A stretch of 64,000 nt of DNA from Exiguobacterium sp018617385 (GCF_018617385.1 NZ_JACSKA010000001.1:1-64000), one strand, 5' to 3'; positions 15,507 to 24,693 are shown, numbered from the stretch's first letter. The notes: a model not told the origin generated them from the letters alone. Numbers and translations are program-made.

Positions 15507-15550
15507 ACATGTGCTACACTCAACATAGAATATACAAGGGAGGGAACAGC

Positions 15551-16345
15551 GTGAAACGTTTAGAATTGGCAAGGCGTATCGAACGCATCAAAGCAGAGGG
15601 GACGTCTGCTTACATTCGATATCGTAAACAAACCCCTCCCTATGAAGGTGCGGAACTACACGTAGAAGGAAAAGGGCACGTGTTCAAAATGGGAAATATG
15701 AGTTTTGCGGTCGGATTCGGGTTGAATCGGCCGACAAGCTTTTACGACCTGCATCAAATGGAAAAATGGGTGCGTGGGAAGAACGTATCACGTTTACATA
15801 TTGAAGTTTGCCCATTAGCGGAAGATTCCTTGCTCCGCTTATTGCAAGAACGTAACTACACGCTCGATCATTTTTTGGACGTATGGACGTTGGATTTGAC
15901 ACAGCATGCCTCCACATCTGTACCGACCCAGGTCGAAAAAGTGAAGGATGAGACACTCCATGAGTGGGCATACGCCGTTGCGGCTGGATTCGCCGAGTCG
16001 GGCACAATCCTTCAAGAGACGGTCGATACAGCCAAAGGCTTTTACGCACTACCGAGTAATCATGCTTATCTAGTGCGAGAAGAGGATGCTGTTGTAGCGG
16101 GTGGGATTTTAGCCACGCAAGACGGGATTGGAGAGTTGTTTCTGACGAGCACCGTTCCGACGTATCGGCAAAAAGGGTACCAGACACAACTTATTTTGGA
16201 ACGAATTGCCGAAGCGAAAGCACTTGGATGCAATCTGTTGACGGTTACGACGAAAGTCGATTCGGCGTCTGGTCGCAATATGGAACGGCTTGGATTTCAG
16301 CCGTTCTATCAAAAAGCGGTCATGAAAAGTCCAATCCTTAAATAA
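15551..16345 (+). CDS. GNAT-family N-acetyltransferase
   Basis: A 264-residue protein with the GNAT fold in its C-terminal half: GELFLTSTVPTYRQKGYQTQLILERI is the acetyl-CoA motif and SASGRNMERLGFQPFYQKAVM the end motif. The N-terminal half, with FKMGNMSFAVGFGLNRP and a conserved SRLHIEVCPLA, resembles a degenerate second GNAT copy. The GTG at 15551 is chosen because GGGAGGGA lies just before it; the longer upstream reading frame overlaps the NUDIX gene and lacks a ribosome site. Confidence 0.82.
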   Translation: MKRLELARRIERIKAEGTSAYIRYRKQTPPYEGAELHVEGKGHVFKMGNMSFAVGFGLNRPTSFYDLHQMEKWVRGKNVSRLHIEVCPLAEDSLLRLLQERNYTLDHFLDVWTLDLTQHASTSVPTQVEKVKDETLHEWAYAVAAGFAESGTILQETVDTAKGFYALPSNHAYLVREEDAVVAGGILATQDGIGELFLTSTVPTYRQKGYQTQLILERIAEAKALGCNLLTVTTKVDSASGRNMERLGFQPFYQKAVMKSPILK

Positions 16346-16377
16346 GCAGGTCGCCTCGGGTGAGGTGACCTGCTTTT
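16344..16377. terminator. Bidirectional terminator between convergent genes
   Basis: AAGCAGGTCGCCTC pairs with GAGGTGACCTGCTT (one mismatch), with T at the plus end and A at the other. Confidence 0.82.
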
Positions 16378-16380
16378 CGA

Positions 16381-17166
16381 TTACAAGAGCGATTCAGCCC
16401 CATCGACGTATACTTCAGAGCCGGTGACGTGGCTCGACATGTTGCTCGCGAAAAATAAGACGACATCGGCGACTTGTTTCGCGGAGCCCGATTTTCCGGC
16501 AAGCGGTTGATTCCCAAGTGGATATTCGATTGGAATGACGACCTCTTCGAGCAACGCATCGTCTCGATTGGTCGAATCGTCAATATTCGTATCGATGGCC
16601 CCAGGACAAATGGAATTGACACGAATCCCGAATTGAGCGAGTTCCGCAGCAGCCATTTTCGCAAAGCCGGTTTGACCAGCTTTTGTCGTCGCGTAGCCAC
16701 TGAATCCGAAATTTTTAAAATAGCGGTTCCCGTTGATCGATGAAGTGATAATGATACTCCCGCCATTCTCTTTCAAATGAGGAATAGCATGTTTGACGGT
16801 CAAAAAGGTTCCCGTGAGGTTCGTCTCCACCACGCCATTCCAATCATCCAATGATAAATGTTCAATCGGTGTGATGGTCCCGTTTCGACCGGCGTTCGCG
16901 AAGACGATATCGAGTTGACCAAATCGTTCCATTGTCCGTTCATAGGCCTCTTTCATTGCGGATTCATCCGACACATCTGCACTGATCCCGATGGCGCGTT
17001 CTTCCCCGACAAGGCTTGCGAGACGCATCGCATCTTCTTCATTCAAATCGACAATGGCGACTTTTGCTCCGGCTTGAATGAAGCGGATGACCGCGGCACG
17101 TCCGATTCCGGAGGCTGCTCCGGTCACAAACGCTACTTTTCCAGATAGTAATTTATTTGAAATCAA
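16381..17166 (-). CDS. Short-chain dehydrogenase/reductase (classical SDR)
   Basis: A 261-residue classical SDR: cofactor motif TGAASGIG near residue 14, Asp at the end of beta-2 (VAIVDLNEED) favouring NAD(H), NAG motif, catalytic Ser in IITSSING and YATTK with catalytic Tyr/Lys. The PGAIDTNI loop and the C-terminal VTGSEVYVDGAESLL are typical. The substrate is unknown. The TTG at 17166 follows GGAG by 8 nt; a GTG at 17175 overlaps the ribosome site and is less likely. Confidence 0.9.
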   Translation of the reverse strand: MISNKLLSGKVAFVTGAASGIGRAAVIRFIQAGAKVAIVDLNEEDAMRLASLVGEERAIGISADVSDESAMKEAYERTMERFGQLDIVFANAGRNGTITPIEHLSLDDWNGVVETNLTGTFLTVKHAIPHLKENGGSIIITSSINGNRYFKNFGFSGYATTKAGQTGFAKMAAAELAQFGIRVNSICPGAIDTNIDDSTNRDDALLEEVVIPIEYPLGNQPLAGKSGSAKQVADVVLFFASNMSSHVTGSEVYVDGAESLL

Positions 17167-17240
17167 TCCGATCACTCCTTTTTATGATTCTGTTCTCATA
17201 TTCCACAGTTCTGGAAAAGTTACGCTTCATTTCAAAAAAA

Positions 17241-17555
17241 TCATGGAGCGGTGACTTCGATGGTGCGTGCGATGTTCAAGTTCGAATCCGTCGGGATGAC
17301 CTCGATTGTCACGAGTTGGCCGCTCTGTAGTCCTTGTACGCTATTGACGATGCCAGTGACTTCGGTTTGATCATTGATTAAGATGACACGCAATGTGACT
17401 TCTTCAGAGGATTCGGTAGATTCAATCAATATTTGGGGGATATCGATTCGTTCAATCTGTCCTTCGACCATGTTGTCATTCCACGTGCTCATCCAATAAA
17501 CGGCGACTAAAAAAAGACCGAGAAAGATTAAGGCAAAGGTTAATCGTGAACTCAT
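17241..17555 (-). CDS. Small membrane-anchored extracytoplasmic protein
   Basis: A 104-residue protein with an N-terminal hydrophobic helix (about 5-24) followed by a polar beta-rich stretch (GQIERIDIPQILIES, VTLRVILINDQTEVTGIV, GQLVTIEVIP), suggesting an OB-like or beta-barrel outer domain. No family was recognised. It lies alone on the minus strand beyond the SDR. Confidence 0.68.
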   Translation of the reverse strand: MSSRLTFALIFLGLFLVAVYWMSTWNDNMVEGQIERIDIPQILIESTESSEEVTLRVILINDQTEVTGIVNSVQGLQSGQLVTIEVIPTDSNLNIARTIEVTAP

Positions 17556-17697
17556 GTCTACCTCACTCCTTTGTCGTCCCGTTTCGCATCTTATCTAATT
17601 TACCTTTACCCGGAAATTCTCTCATTACTTGAAAAAATAGTAGGAATCACAAGAAAAATGGGGAATAGAAAGAAAAACGAAAAGGTGAGGTGTGGGC

Positions 17698-18006
17698 ATG
17701 TGGATGATGGTTGGTGCGCTAGGATTGGTTGCTTGTGTTTGGACTGCGTTTGGTTGGTTCACCATTGGTAATGCAAAGCGACGAGTATGGGGAGGTCTTT
17801 TTTCACTCAGTATGACTTGTCTGTTTGCACCGCTCTTCCTCGTGAAACTGGGAGAACAGTATGGATTTGTGGGGATTCAAGTAGGGTTGACCGCTTTATT
17901 CGGCGTACTCGCAGGTGCATTTTTCTTTGTGGCACTCGGATGGACAGGACGCCCGGCGAAAGTTCGAAAAGTGAGAACGTTATCGGAAGACCCTGATTTA
18001 TTTTGA
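17698..18006 (+). CDS. Small membrane protein
   Basis: A 102-residue protein with three hydrophobic helices (about 2-22, 30-50 and 58-80) and a basic tail. No family was recognised. The ATG at 17698 has an AGGTGAGG site 7 nt upstream; a GTG two codons earlier is too close to it. Confidence 0.7.
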   Translation: MWMMVGALGLVACVWTAFGWFTIGNAKRRVWGGLFSLSMTCLFAPLFLVKLGEQYGFVGIQVGLTALFGVLAGAFFFVALGWTGRPAKVRKVRTLSEDPDLF

Positions 18007-18069
18007 AGCATGACTTACCACTCCTACGGTATAATGCGGTCATAATGATGTTGTGAGGGAGTGGGGATC

Positions 18070-19074
18070 ATGAATAAACCGCCAAAGTTGCAAGTGGGGG
18101 ATACGATAGGGATCATTACGCCTTCTTTTCCGGCACCTGTTCAGTTTGAGGGGCGTTACCAACGTGGGGTTGAACAGCTCAAACGGATGGGATTCAAGGT
18201 GAAAGAGGGCACGTGTACATATAAAACAGAAGGATATCGGTCCTCGTCCATTCGGGATCGTGCTGACGAACTAAACGCATTTTTACATGATCCTGAAGTG
18301 AAAGCGATCATCAGTACAATTGGTGGAACAAATTCGAACTCGGTGTTACCATATATCGATTATGAACAACTCCGACGTCATCCTAAAATCATCATGGGAT
18401 ATAGTGATGTCACGGCAATCTTGATGGCCTGTTATGCCAAAACGGACGTCGTCACATTTTACGGTCCGGCAATCGTCCCCTCATTCGGTGAATACGGAGG
18501 GATGTTCGAGACGGGGGAGCAATATGTCAAAGACATTCTCTGTTTAGAACGAACGGCTCCGTTTCAGTTACATATCCCTGATGAATGGACGGAAGAGATG
18601 CTCGATTGGTCGACGCAACAACGTGTCAAGACGTTCCAACCGAATGAAGGATGGATTTCTCTGAAGGATGGAAAGGCACAAGGAACGTTGATTGGCGGGA
18701 ATCTAAACACGATGTCTGGGTTCTTCAAGTCGGATTATTATCCCGATTTGAAAGGCGCGATTCTATTCCTAGAAGACTCGTTTAAGACGATGGCTGAAGA
18801 AGAACGTTCGCTTAGTATGCTGAAGCTGGCGGGTGTGTTTGATGAGATTTCGGGTCTGATTATCGGGAAGCATGAGCATTTTCAAGATCAATCAGCTCCC
18901 TTCTCATTCAACGACTTGTTGCTTGAAATCATCGGAGAAAAAGATTTTCCGATTTTGACGAATGTCGATATCGGTCACACGTTTCCATCACACGTTTTCC
19001 CGATTGGCATTCAAGTTGAGTTAGATACGACGAATGGGGTTATCCGATTTTTAGAAGATGGGGTGTCGGAATGA
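18070..19074 (+). CDS. S66-family LD-carboxypeptidase / MccF-like protein
   Basis: A 334-residue serine peptidase of the S66 family, acting on murein LD-peptide bonds or on microcin-C-type aminoacyl nucleotides (MccF branch). Visible motifs are ISTIGGTNSNSVLPYID, IMGYSDVTAIL with the nucleophilic Ser, GTLIGGNLNTM and the Glu/His region ILTNVDIGHTFPSHVFPIG. The length fits the MccF-like group. The ATG at 18070 has GGGAGTGG upstream. It overlaps the following NUDIX gene by 4 nt. Confidence 0.88.
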   Translation: MNKPPKLQVGDTIGIITPSFPAPVQFEGRYQRGVEQLKRMGFKVKEGTCTYKTEGYRSSSIRDRADELNAFLHDPEVKAIISTIGGTNSNSVLPYIDYEQLRRHPKIIMGYSDVTAILMACYAKTDVVTFYGPAIVPSFGEYGGMFETGEQYVKDILCLERTAPFQLHIPDEWTEEMLDWSTQQRVKTFQPNEGWISLKDGKAQGTLIGGNLNTMSGFFKSDYYPDLKGAILFLEDSFKTMAEEERSLSMLKLAGVFDEISGLIIGKHEHFQDQSAPFSFNDLLLEIIGEKDFPILTNVDIGHTFPSHVFPIGIQVELDTTNGVIRFLEDGVSE

Positions 19075-19652
19075 AGGAGCACCTCACTATTTTTGACGAG
19101 AATCACCGGAAAATAGGGGGGAAGGAGCGAAATCAAGTTCATGTTGACGGGGATTGGCATGAGACGTTCCACTGCTGGTTCTGGAAAGAAGACCTCATTT
19201 ATCTTCAGCGGAGGAGCATGGATAAACAGGATTTTCCCGGGAAATATGATATTACGGCAGCGGGACACCTCGCAACAGATGAGACAACAGCAAATGGCGT
19301 TCGTGAAATTGAAGAAGAGCTCGGACTGTCATTGACGTTCGAACAACTCACCTTTATGGGAATCTTTGAAGACGTGATTGAACTGGACGAGTTTCTTGAT
19401 CGCGAGTTTGCACATACGTACGGCTACGTCTATCAAGATGAAACACTTCGGTTTGACGACCAGGAAGTGATGGATGTCGTAGCTGTTCAAAGAAATGAAC
19501 TGATGTCGATCACAGCAGGACGCATGTGCACGATTGAGGGACGCTCACTGATGACGAATCATCTTGTTCAAATCACGCAAGGCGATTTAGTTCCGCATCG
19601 TCAGACTTACTGGCAAAACGTATTTGAGAGTTTGACACGAATGGATGCCTAA
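19071..19652 (+). CDS. NUDIX hydrolase, IPP-isomerase-like
   Basis: A 193-residue NUDIX protein. The box GHLATDETTANGVREIEEELGL fits the consensus, preceded by FPGKYDITAAG, as in the isopentenyl-diphosphate-isomerase-like NUDIX group. It is coupled to the S66 peptidase gene by an ATGA overlap. Its last four bases overlap the convergent GNAT gene. The substrate is unknown. Confidence 0.88.
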   Translation: MKEHLTIFDENHRKIGGKERNQVHVDGDWHETFHCWFWKEDLIYLQRRSMDKQDFPGKYDITAAGHLATDETTANGVREIEEELGLSLTFEQLTFMGIFEDVIELDEFLDREFAHTYGYVYQDETLRFDDQEVMDVVAVQRNELMSITAGRMCTIEGRSLMTNHLVQITQGDLVPHRQTYWQNVFESLTRMDA

Positions 19653-20113
19653 ATCGTTAAGGAAAGAATACGCTGTTCGCCGATCGGTCCACCGATTCGA
19701 CGTCCGGTATCGCTCCACCCAACGCTCATATAAAGGCAGAAGGCGGCTTCGTTTTTCAGATTGACCGACAGGACGATTTCACGAATGTGAGGGAAATGTT
19801 GCTTTACGAACTGTGGAAGTGCTTGGAGTGCCGCTTTAGCGTAGCCTTTCCCTTGGTCCTCATAGTTAATAGCAAAGGCGGAGAAAAGCAAAGCATTCGA
19901 TTCGGTCGTATAGGAAATGACGCGTTCGTTGTCATGCAGTAAGAACATCCCGACTGGTTTCGATGCGACGATGACAATCGGATGAACGCCATCAGGTAAT
20001 GGATCATCCATGTCTTTGGGCAGGGTCGTATACTTTTCTTGGTCCGTCGGTAGTGCGAACGTATCGAGAATCGATTGATGCGTCCTATTTCGATATTCGA
20101 GCTTGATTTTCAT
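19649..20113 (-). CDS. GNAT-family N-acetyltransferase
   Basis: A 154-residue GNAT protein with DQGKGYAKAALQAL (acetyl-CoA loop) near residue 88 and NEAAFCLYMSVGWSDTGRR toward the end. It resembles the ribosomal-protein or small-molecule acetyltransferases of Bacilli, but its acceptor cannot be told. AAGGAG precedes the ATG. The gene is divergent from another GNAT gene 50 bp away and overlaps the NUDIX gene by 4 nt at its end. Confidence 0.85.
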   Translation of the reverse strand: MKIKLEYRNRTHQSILDTFALPTDQEKYTTLPKDMDDPLPDGVHPIVIVASKPVGMFLLHDNERVISYTTESNALLFSAFAINYEDQGKGYAKAALQALPQFVKQHFPHIREIVLSVNLKNEAAFCLYMSVGWSDTGRRIGGPIGEQRILSLTI

Positions 20114-20164
20114 AAGAAGTCTCCTTCGAGCGTTATTGATTTTTATTCAGAAAAGGGGAATTAT

Positions 20165-20953
20165 ATGTCGACACAGTTTACATACCGTCAAAATCCACCA
20201 ATACAAGATTTATACCGTGCGTTTATGAGCGGTTTTTCTGATTACATCATTCCGTTTCAATTCGATGAGCAGACGTTCGAAGATGTTTTTCTTGTTCGTG
20301 ATCAAAATCAGCCGTCCCGTTCCATTGTAGCCTATGATGGTGAAATACCTGTTGGTGTCGTGTTAAGCGGGATTGCACATCTTGATTCAGGATGGCAGAC
20401 ACGTTGTGGTGGACTTGCTGTCGCCCCACATGTCCGAAAAGCAGGAGTCGCGACCGAATTGATGAGACGATTTGAAGAGGCGGCAGTAGGCAATCGTTTA
20501 CTCGAAGTCATTCAAGGCAATGATGCGGCAGTGTCTCTCTATGAACGACTAGGTTACGAAACGACTCGAGAAATCCTCTACTTCCAAGCGGTCTCATTAG
20601 AAACGAACGCAGACATGACGTCTGAACCAATTCAAACGTTATTTGATGAGTTGTATCCGGCGGCGAGTCACGTTCCGATTTGGCAACGCGATGTGCGCGT
20701 GACCCAACAAGCTGCTGAGTTAGTCAAAGTCGTAGAAGGGGATCGAATAGGATTTTTGTTATACCGCGATCACGTCTTACTCGATGTTTTTGGACAAGCA
20801 GAAGAAGCGGAATGGTTATTGCGGGCGGCCGCGAGCCGATCGCCACTTCATATCACGTTGACATCAGACCGTCCTGAATGGGTCGAAGCGGCACGACGAT
20901 TGGGATTTGTCCAAGATGAGATTGCCCAATTTGAAATGGTGAAGGACGCTTGA
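20165..20953 (+). CDS. GNAT-family N-acetyltransferase (two-domain)
   Basis: A 262-residue protein. The N-terminal half is a full GNAT domain: CGGLAVAPHVRKAGVATELM and NDAAVSLYERLGYETTREI. The C-terminal half looks like a second, degenerate GNAT copy with DRPEWVEAARRLGFVQDEIAQF. The ATG at 20165 follows AAAGGGG; an upstream in-frame extension crosses the divergent GNAT start and is rejected. It shares one base with the next small gene. Confidence 0.85.
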   Translation: MSTQFTYRQNPPIQDLYRAFMSGFSDYIIPFQFDEQTFEDVFLVRDQNQPSRSIVAYDGEIPVGVVLSGIAHLDSGWQTRCGGLAVAPHVRKAGVATELMRRFEEAAVGNRLLEVIQGNDAAVSLYERLGYETTREILYFQAVSLETNADMTSEPIQTLFDELYPAASHVPIWQRDVRVTQQAAELVKVVEGDRIGFLLYRDHVLLDVFGQAEEAEWLLRAAASRSPLHITLTSDRPEWVEAARRLGFVQDEIAQFEMVKDA

Positions 20954-21135
20954 TGAAGCGGTTGTTGGTCATCTGTATCATTGCGCTGATTAGTGGAAAT
21001 ACCGCGACCCTGATTGCCCTGACGACGAATCTCCCACAAGGTGTGTCGCAAGGTCTACTGTTAGGTGGCGTGAGTATAACCCTTTTTTCTATCGGTGGCA
21101 TCCTATGGACTGGATATTATACAAAAAAACGCTAG
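20953..21135 (+). CDS. Small two-TM membrane protein
   Basis: A 60-residue protein, nearly all hydrophobic, with two helices (about 3-24 and 34-54) and a basic YYTKKR end. Its ATG shares a base with the stop codon of the GNAT gene (TGATG). No family was recognised. Confidence 0.65.
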   Translation: MKRLLVICIIALISGNTATLIALTTNLPQGVSQGLLLGGVSITLFSIGGILWTGYYTKKR

Positions 21136-21213
21136 TGAAATCCTTGTGAAGTGACACTTGAAAATATCACATCATGCTGTCATGTATGACATGAAAATGA
21201 AAAACTTCATATA

Positions 21214-21242
21214 TTGAAATTTTTAACCCCCAGTGGTATATT
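21214..21242 (+). promoter_or_regulatory. Sigma-A promoter of the M23 peptidase gene
   Basis: TTGAAA (21214-21219), a 17-nt spacer and TATATT (21237-21242), with the transcript leader about 55 nt long. The region before it holds an imperfect GTCATGTATGAC dyad near 21179-21190 of unknown role. Confidence 0.65.
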
Positions 21243-21301
21243 CGCACATGTAGCTTTTTTGAAGTTCATGAATGTATCAATTTGGAGGGTTTATTATATA
21301 T

Positions 21302-22285
21302 ATGTGGAAACAACTCATCATGACAGCGGGTGTTGGTGTTCTCTTATTCCAAGGACAAACCGCATCTGCCGACAACATGTCCCCGCAAGATCTCGTTCAC
21401 ACGGAAAAGTCATTGCAACAAACGAAACAGCAAGTAAAAGATACGAAGCAGTCCATTCAAGCCATTCAAACGAAGTTGAAGCAAGTCGACCATAAAGCGG
21501 AGGCGTTGCGAGACAAAATTGAAGGGACTTCTAAAGAATTAGAAGAAGTGGAAGAGTCGCTCGTTCCGGCAGAACAGTCACTCTTCGCAAAAGTCGTTTC
21601 TTCGGTGTTGCCGAGTGCGAAAGCTGAGGCCGCTGAAGCGGAAGAAGCACATCAAGAGCTTGTTGAAAAGAAAAACCAAGCAAACGAAGTATTGAAGCAA
21701 CTAAAAGAAGAGCAAGAGCAAATTGAAGCGACACGTCAAGACGTGAAAGCGTCGTATGACGAAAAGTCGAAACAATATAAGAAACAAACGAATCAGTTGA
21801 GTGACTTGAAGAAACAGTATGAAGCGATGGCACCCGATCGGTTCTTAATGCCGGCGGAAGGTCGCCTCTCTCAAGGATTCGGTTCGGCGAGTGGGCAGTT
21901 CGGATACACATTCCATAACGGTCTCGATATCGCCGCCAAAACAGGCACACCTGTATACGCCGCAGAAGCTGGAAAAGTGACAAAAGTCAGCTCTAGTGGA
22001 CCTTATGGAAACCATATACAAATCGAACACAACGTAGACGGTCAAAAATGGACGACCGTGTATGCACACTTGCACAAAGTAGATGTCAAGACAGGTCAGT
22101 CGGTGCGCCAAGGCGAACCAATTGGTCAAATCGGAAACACGGGCAACTCGTCTGGTCCGCACTTACACTTTGAGATTCATAAAGGGGACTACAATTTCTC
22201 TGCTAGTTCAGCTGGGAATGCCGTCGACCCGATGAAACTGGCAGAGCGCCTCGGTGGTGCTTCTCCGGTAAAAGCCACGTTTTAA
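21302..22285 (+). CDS. Secreted M23-family murein endopeptidase with N-terminal coiled coil
   Basis: A 327-residue exported protein. A signal peptide (MWKQLIMTAGVGVLLF, cleavage near TASA-D) is followed by a long Glu/Lys/Gln-rich coiled coil (about 35-190) and an M23 LytM domain. Zinc and catalytic residues are intact: HNGLD, YAHLH and HLHFE. Such EnvC-like proteins cut peptidoglycan cross-links, often as cell-separation factors. The ATG at 21302 has GGAGGG 12 nt upstream. It has its own promoter and terminator. Confidence 0.92.
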   Translation: MWKQLIMTAGVGVLLFQGQTASADNMSPQDLVHTEKSLQQTKQQVKDTKQSIQAIQTKLKQVDHKAEALRDKIEGTSKELEEVEESLVPAEQSLFAKVVSSVLPSAKAEAAEAEEAHQELVEKKNQANEVLKQLKEEQEQIEATRQDVKASYDEKSKQYKKQTNQLSDLKKQYEAMAPDRFLMPAEGRLSQGFGSASGQFGYTFHNGLDIAAKTGTPVYAAEAGKVTKVSSSGPYGNHIQIEHNVDGQKWTTVYAHLHKVDVKTGQSVRQGEPIGQIGNTGNSSGPHLHFEIHKGDYNFSASSAGNAVDPMKLAERLGGASPVKATF

Positions 22286-22294
22286 GCAGACAGA

Positions 22295-22331
22295 TGCCCT
22301 GAGCCTCTCGAATGAGGTCAGGGCATTTTTT
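22295..22331 (+). terminator. Terminator of the M23 gene
   Basis: TGCCCTGA pairs with TCAGGGCA, with an inner GCCTC/GAGGT pair, then six T. Its tail touches the stop of the convergent YteA-like gene. Confidence 0.82.
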
Positions 22332-22881
22332 ATTGTTCCCGCGTCGGATCGTGGTTGCCTTCGCTGTCGGCAATCGTATCTGAGCTTCCGTAGTCTTCTA
22401 CTTGGGAGAAGGCGTCCGTTTTTTGACCAGGTTGATCCGTCCCGTCTAACTCTTTGCGTCGGGCGGTCTCATTTGGATTCAACACGTCTTCTTCGACCGG
22501 TCGATCGAGCTCATGTGCGTGTTCTTCCTCTTCTTGTGCACGGGCGTGTTCGATGCAAAGGGTGGCTTCTGGAATGACTTCGAGACGGTCTAGTTCAATG
22601 TCTTTCCCGCACACTTCACATTTTCCATACGTCCCATTCTGAATGGCGAGTAACGCCTTATCGACGTCACTCAAGAACTCTTCATCGAGTTCGTTAAGGG
22701 CTTGGTCCCGTTCCCGTAAAAAGAGCTCTTCGCCCGAGTCGGCAGGGTGGTTGTCGTAATGAGAGAGCTCTCCTTCGTCATACGTCTCTTCTCGACTATC
22801 CATATATCCTTCGGTCTTTGCTTTTTCTTTCAATAATCGTTTTTTAAACGTTTCGATTTGCTCTTCAGTCAACATATCCAT
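22330..22881 (-). CDS. TraR/DksA-type zinc-finger protein, YteA-like
   Basis: A 183-residue protein with an N-terminal helical half (LTEEQIETFKKRLLKEK, HPADSGEELFLRERDQALN) and a zinc finger CEVCGKDI...TLCIEH of the form CxxC-x17-CxxH, where His stands in place of the fourth Cys, as in the YteA family of Firmicutes. The C-terminal 60 residues are acidic and low in complexity. Members are linked to sporulation or general stress; the role here is unknown. The GGAG ribosome site lies 5 nt before the first ATG. Confidence 0.88.
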   Translation of the reverse strand: MDMLTEEQIETFKKRLLKEKAKTEGYMDSREETYDEGELSHYDNHPADSGEELFLRERDQALNELDEEFLSDVDKALLAIQNGTYGKCEVCGKDIELDRLEVIPEATLCIEHARAQEEEEHAHELDRPVEEDVLNPNETARRKELDGTDQPGQKTDAFSQVEDYGSSDTIADSEGNHDPTREQ

Positions 22882-23027
22882 TCACTCTCCAGTTCTCAAG
22901 TCATTAATATAAGGTTTCCCATTTTATTTGTGTACAAACCTTTTGAAGTGGAATCCCTCATGTCGAGCAATGTTTAGAAAGGGTATGATGAGAATAGAGT
23001 ATTGATTCTAAAGAGGAGGAACGAATC

Positions 23028-23552
23028 ATGCGAAAAGTCGAAGTAGTGAAATACAATCCGGAATGGAATCAAAAGTTTGAAGAAGAGGCTAGTAAATTAA
23101 GTCGATTATTCGAAGAGGAGCTCGTTGCGATTCATCACATTGGGAGCACATCGGTCGAAGGATTGGCGGCAAAACCAATCATCGACATGATGCCGGTCGT
23201 ACGGGACATCGAACGAGTCGACGACTACACGGAGCGGATGGAGGCACTAGGATACCGCGGACTTGGTGAATATGGGATTCCGAAGCGTCGCTATTTCCGT
23301 AAAGGAGAAGAAGAACGGACGGTTCACGTGCATGTGTTTGAAGAAGGGAATCCAGATGTCATAAGACACCTGGCCTTCCGGGATTACTTGCGAGCTTATC
23401 CTGAAGTTCGCGATGCGTATGGTGAGCTGAAGCTTCAACTAGCGGCACAGCATCCAGATGACATGGAAGGATACATTCAAGGAAAGCACGATTGGATCAT
23501 TGAGACGGAACGGTTGGCGACGAATTGGTATAAAGAAAATCAAGACGAGTGA
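23028..23552 (+). CDS. GrpB family (UPF0157) nucleotidyltransferase-fold protein
   Basis: A 174-residue GrpB protein. Markers are VEVVKYNPEWNQKFEEE, HHIGSTSVEGLAAKPIIDMMPVV (nucleotidyltransferase-like GSTS...D) and HVHVFEEGNPDVIRHLAFRDYL. The family sits in the nucleotidyltransferase superfamily, often next to GNAT or kinase genes; the reaction is not established. An AGAGGAGG site precedes the ATG. Confidence 0.92.
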   Translation: MRKVEVVKYNPEWNQKFEEEASKLSRLFEEELVAIHHIGSTSVEGLAAKPIIDMMPVVRDIERVDDYTERMEALGYRGLGEYGIPKRRYFRKGEEERTVHVHVFEEGNPDVIRHLAFRDYLRAYPEVRDAYGELKLQLAAQHPDDMEGYIQGKHDWIIETERLATNWYKENQDE

Positions 23553-23609
23553 AACCTTTTTATGGAAATGGTCGTATAATACATCAAACCTTGAAGGGGG
23601 AGATGTCGT

Positions 23610-23909
23610 GTGAAACGATTTCTCGGGAAATGTGTGGAATACGCTTTGGCCGCACTTGTTTTCGTCGGTCTGTTCTTTGTCCTCCGCGCGATTGCCGGAG
23701 ACTCGGACAAAGGATATATGTTGACATTGCTCGGTACATTTTTTCTCGTCTTACCTAGTTCGCTCTTAATTGGTTACTTTTTGGCCCGTCCGCTTCAACG
23801 TCGCCTAAATGGGAAAGGAACGGAGGCTTCGAGTGAGCATACGTTGCGCGGAACTGAAAAACCGCACGGTGTAAACGAAGATCGAAACCATTCAAACTAT
23901 ACCGGATGA
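23610..23909 (+). CDS. Small membrane protein
   Basis: A 99-residue protein with two hydrophobic helices (about 8-28 and 36-60) followed by a polar tail. No family was recognised. It starts with GTG after GGGGGAGATGTC, and its end overlaps the next GNAT gene by 4 nt, so the two are coupled. Confidence 0.68.
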   Translation: MKRFLGKCVEYALAALVFVGLFFVLRAIAGDSDKGYMLTLLGTFFLVLPSSLLIGYFLARPLQRRLNGKGTEASSEHTLRGTEKPHGVNEDRNHSNYTG

Positions 23910-24382
23910 TGGAGATCACATTTACCCCTACGACCGATGCCCGTCTCATCGCACGGTTGAATCGTTCCATCCATGAGCATCACGTCCATATGAATCCGGC
24001 TTTTTTTGCGGAGTATGAGGAAGAGAAGATGTACGAAGCCTTTTCGACACTGATTGGAAGACCCGGCCATCACTATATGGTGATGCAGCTTGAAGCAACT
24101 CCAATCGGTTACATATGGTTCGAAGAGAAAGTGGGTGAGGCGAACGCGTTTCGTCAAGCTGTTCGCGTGGTGTATGTTCATCACATCAGTATCGACCCCA
24201 TGTATCAACGGAACGGTTACGGTCGACGTATGATGGAATGGATGGAGCAATGGGCGCTTGACCACCAATTCAAATCGATTGAACTAGATTACTGGATGAG
24301 CAATACGGATGCCGCCTCATTTTATGGCGAAATCGGGTTCACCCCAAAACGTCAGATTGTTGTGAAAAAATTGGAGGAATGA
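23906..24382 (+). CDS. GNAT-family N-acetyltransferase
   Basis: A 158-residue GNAT protein with HHISIDPMYQRNGYGRRMMEWMEQW (acetyl-CoA loop) and MSNTDAASFYGEIGFTPKRQIVVKKL at the end. It overlaps the preceding membrane protein gene by 4 nt and is followed after 4 nt by another small membrane gene, so the three probably form one unit. The acceptor is unknown. Confidence 0.85.
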   Translation: MMEITFTPTTDARLIARLNRSIHEHHVHMNPAFFAEYEEEKMYEAFSTLIGRPGHHYMVMQLEATPIGYIWFEEKVGEANAFRQAVRVVYVHHISIDPMYQRNGYGRRMMEWMEQWALDHQFKSIELDYWMSNTDAASFYGEIGFTPKRQIVVKKLEE

Positions 24383-24386
24383 AATC

Positions 24387-24689
24387 ATGGAATTACTCAC
24401 AATTGGATTAGGAATTCTCGGAGTACTATCGTTAGGTTGGTTCTTTTATAGTTACTGGCTCGGATATAAGGGTGGCAATATCGTCATGACCCTCGATGAG
24501 CACTATACAAAACTAGAGGACTACGTACCTGCTATCTTGTCGAAACTATACGAAGATGGAAAGAGCGCTCACTACCTTGGCGACCGCAAGTTTGAAGTGG
24601 AGGGCAAGCGTTACGTTCTCGTCGAACGGACTGTCCCGATCGGTCATGTTCCAACACAGCAGACGGTATTGCAACCAGATCGATCATAA
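24387..24689 (+). CDS. Small membrane-anchored protein
   Basis: A 100-residue protein with one TM helix (about 4-22) and a soluble 70-residue part starting KGGNIVMTLDEHYTKLEDYVPAI. No family was recognised. The last gene of a probable three-gene unit ending at a clear terminator. Confidence 0.65.
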   Translation: MELLTIGLGILGVLSLGWFFYSYWLGYKGGNIVMTLDEHYTKLEDYVPAILSKLYEDGKSAHYLGDRKFEVEGKRYVLVERTVPIGHVPTQQTVLQPDRS

Positions 24690-24693
24690 TCAG

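Noticed and set aside
15440..15550. N-terminal extension of the GNAT at 15551
   Set aside because: Overlaps the NUDIX gene, no ribosome site, and the GTG at 15551 has GGGAGGGA upstream.
21136..21213. CATGA-rich dyads before the M23 gene as a regulator site
   Set aside because: Imperfect and short; position upstream of a good promoter is suggestive but not enough for a call.
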